Shown: positions 62,393 through 64,000 of the stretch, piece by piece
Layout: every line of letters begins with the position of its first letter
Position numbering within the stretch: position 1 is the first letter of the stretch
From: CADCUY01 sp964242735
Lineage (GTDB): Bacteria; Actinomycetota; Actinomycetes; Actinomycetales; Quadrisphaeraceae
Reading direction: 5' to 3'
Assembly: GCA_964242735.1 (NCBI GenBank)
Contig: CAXTAK010000005.1
Span: 62,001 to 126,000 of the forward strand
DNA length: 64,000 nucleotides
Program-made: the position numbers and the translations under genes
The notes under the pieces: model-generated
Told to the model about the DNA's origin: nothing
The model's database searches: none
Seen by the model: the letters and a program-made list of their open reading frames with translations, nothing else

Positions 62393-64000
62393 TCAGTGGC
62401 TGTGCCCGTGGTGACCACCGGAGCCCGCGTCGACGGTCTCCTCCGGCTTCTCCACCACCAGGGTGTCGGTGGTGAGCACCATCGCCCCGATCGAGGCGGC
62501 GTTGCGCAGCGCCGAGCGCGTGACCTTGACCGGGTCGAGGACGCCCTGCGCCACCAGGTCGCCGTACTCACCGGTGGCGGCGTTCAGCCCCTGGCCCTGC
62601 GGCAGGGAGCGCACGCGGTCGACGACCACGTAGCCCTCCATCCCGGCGTTCTCCGCGATCCACCGCAGCGGCTCGACGGCGGCGTGCTGGATGATCCGCG
62701 CGCCGGTCGCCTCGTCGCCGGTGAGGGTCCCGGCCTCGATCAGGGCCTCGACGGCCGAGGCCGCGTGCACCAGGGCGGTGCCGCCGCCGGCGACGATGCC
62801 CTCCTCGATGGCCGCGCGGGTCGCCGAGACGGCGTCCTCGATGCGGTGCTTCTTCTCCTTGAGCTCGGTCTCGGTGGCAGCCCCGACCTTGATGACCGCG
62901 ACACCGCCGGCGAGCTTCGCGAGCCGCTCCTGCAGCTTCTCGCGGTCCCAGTCGGAGTCGGTGCGCTCGATCTCGGAGCGGATCTGCGAGACCCGCGCCT
63001 CGACGTCCGCGTGGTCACCGGCGCCGTCGATGATGGTGGTGTCGTCCTTGGTGACCACGATGCGCCGTGCCTGGCCGAGCACCTCGAGCCCGACCTGGTC
63101 GAGCTTCAGGCCCACCTCGGGGCTGACCACCTGGGCGCCGGTCAGGGCCGCGACGTCCTGCAGGATCGCCTTGCGGCGGTCGCCGAAGCCGGGGGCCTTG
63201 ACGGCAGCCGCCGTGAAGGTGCCGCGGATCTTGTTCACCACCAGGGTCGACAGCGCCTCGCCGTCGACGTCCTCGGCGATGATGAACAGCGGCTTGGAGG
63301 ACTGCAGCACCTTCTCCAGCAGCGGCAGCAGGTCGGCGACGGCCGAGATCTTGCCCTGGCTGATGAGCACGTAGGCGTCCTCCAGGACGGCCTCCATGCG
63401 CTCGGAGTCGGTGACGAAGTACGGCGAGATGTAGCCCTTGTCGAACTGGAGGCCCTCGGTGAAGTCGAGCTCCAGCGCCATCGAGGAGGACTCCTCCACG
63501 GTGATGACGCCGTCCTTGCCGGCCTTGTCGAACGCCTCGGCGATCAGCTCACCGACCTCGGTGTCCTGTGCGGAGATCGTCGCGACGTGGGCGATGTCGC
63601 CCTTGCCGTCGACCTCGCGGGCCGCCTCGAGGAGCGCGGCGCTGATCGCCTCCACGGCGGCGTCGATGCCGCGCTTGAGCGCGGCCGGGCCGGCGCCGGC
63701 GGCCACGTTGCGCAGGCCCTCGTGCACGATCGCCTGAGCGAGGACGGTGGCGGTGGTGGTGCCGTCACCCGCGACGTCGTTGGTCTTGGTGGCGACCTCC
63801 TTCGTCAGCTGCGCCCCGAGGTTCTCGAAGGGGTCGTCGAGCTCGATCTCGCGCGCGATGGTCACGCCGTCGTTGGTGATCGTGGGTGCGCCCCACTTCT
63901 TGTCGATGACGACGTTGCGGCCGCGGGGGCCGAGCGTCACCTTCACGGTGTTCGCGAGGGCGTCGACCCCGCGCTCGAGGGAGCGGCGGGCGGTCTCGTC
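62393..64000 (-). CDS. groEL1: 60 kDa chaperonin GroEL1, partial
   Basis: The C-terminal 535 codons of a group I chaperonin; the start lies to the right of the window. VKVTLGPRGRNVVIDKK, DGTTTATVLAQAIV (ATP site with Asp), GYISPYFVTD and GIVAGGGTALVH are clear. The tail is GSGGHHGHSH, His-rich instead of the Gly-Met repeats of GroEL2, marking it as actinobacterial GroEL1. Usually groES precedes it; that would be outside the window. In mycobacteria, GroEL1 acts in biofilm formation. Confidence 0.96.
   Translation of the reverse strand, partial: DETARRSLERGVDALANTVKVTLGPRGRNVVIDKKWGAPTITNDGVTIAREIELDDPFENLGAQLTKEVATKTNDVAGDGTTTATVLAQAIVHEGLRNVAAGAGPAALKRGIDAAVEAISAALLEAAREVDGKGDIAHVATISAQDTEVGELIAEAFDKAGKDGVITVEESSSMALELDFTEGLQFDKGYISPYFVTDSERMEAVLEDAYVLISQGKISAVADLLPLLEKVLQSSKPLFIIAEDVDGEALSTLVVNKIRGTFTAAAVKAPGFGDRRKAILQDVAALTGAQVVSPEVGLKLDQVGLEVLGQARRIVVTKDDTTIIDGAGDHADVEARVSQIRSEIERTDSDWDREKLQERLAKLAGGVAVIKVGAATETELKEKKHRIEDAVSATRAAIEEGIVAGGGTALVHAASAVEALIEAGTLTGDEATGARIIQHAAVEPLRWIAENAGMEGYVVVDRVRSLPQGQGLNAATGEYGDLVAQGVLDPVKVTRSALRNAASIGAMVLTTDTLVVEKPEETVDAGSGGHHGHSH

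Overview
The window is a very GC-rich chromosomal segment (third codon positions almost all G or C, GTG and ATG starts about equally common) from an actinobacterium. Actinobacterial markers include WhiB-family, BldM, DUF3017, DUF6350 and DUF3817 proteins, a GuaB3 paralogue beside GuaB, and a GroEL1 with a His-rich tail. The genus cannot be fixed from sequence alone. Most genes are housekeeping genes in short, tightly coupled operons. No rRNA, tRNA, CRISPR array, insertion sequence or prophage was seen.

Layout, left to right: the end of galT with galK and lacZ in overlapping frames (1-4.5 kb). A decay zone with a truncated hydrolase, a truncated DUF389 gene and a broken ATP-grasp-like gene (4.7-6.3 kb). 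An anti-sigma-like ATPase, a hypothetical gene, and an M20 amidohydrolase coupled to a penicillin-binding protein (6.3-11.1 kb). The thiM-thiE-thiD-tenA operon behind a TPP riboswitch (11.1-14.2 kb). An aldo/keto reductase, a phytanoyl-CoA dioxygenase-like gene and a CPBP protease-like gene (14.3-17.1 kb), then a second decay zone (17.1-18.3 kb). zwf followed by a ZTP riboswitch and glyA-folD (18.3-22.1 kb). DoxX, purU, a secreted phytase-like protein, an S9 peptidase, a tyrosine phosphatase and icd (22.3-29.9 kb). A ribbon-helix-helix protein, trmL, and a SAM riboswitch controlling an sfnG-like monooxygenase, then mdh (30-33.5 kb). DUF3017, a phosphotransferase, purN-purH, DUF6350 and sucCD (33.8-41.3 kb). 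Two glycerophosphodiesterases flanking toxin remnants and pcrA (41.6-47.8 kb). A Nudix gene coupled to a nucleotidyltransferase-gluconokinase fusion (47.9-49.7 kb). SURF1-DUF3817-guaA, DUF427, and the divergent glpFK/glpD genes (49.7-57.1 kb). Finally guaB3, guaB, bldM, a MerR-like regulator, whiB3/whiD and groEL1, which runs off the right edge.

Metabolic themes connect the genes. Galactose and lactose use comes from galT, galK and lacZ. One-carbon and purine metabolism comes from glyA, folD, purU, purN, purH, guaB and guaA. TCA enzymes are icd, sucCD and mdh. Glycerol-3-phosphate is supplied by two phosphodiesterases and GlpF/GlpK and oxidised by GlpD. NADPH can come from zwf and icd. Three riboswitches of different classes sense TPP, ZTP and SAM. 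Many genes have a TAnnnT -10 hexamer only 6 to 9 bases before the start codon, suggesting widespread leaderless transcription. The most unusual items are the nucleotidyltransferase-gluconokinase fusion, the degenerate anti-sigma-like ATPase, the three gene-decay zones and the rearranged developmental-regulator locus next to groEL1.
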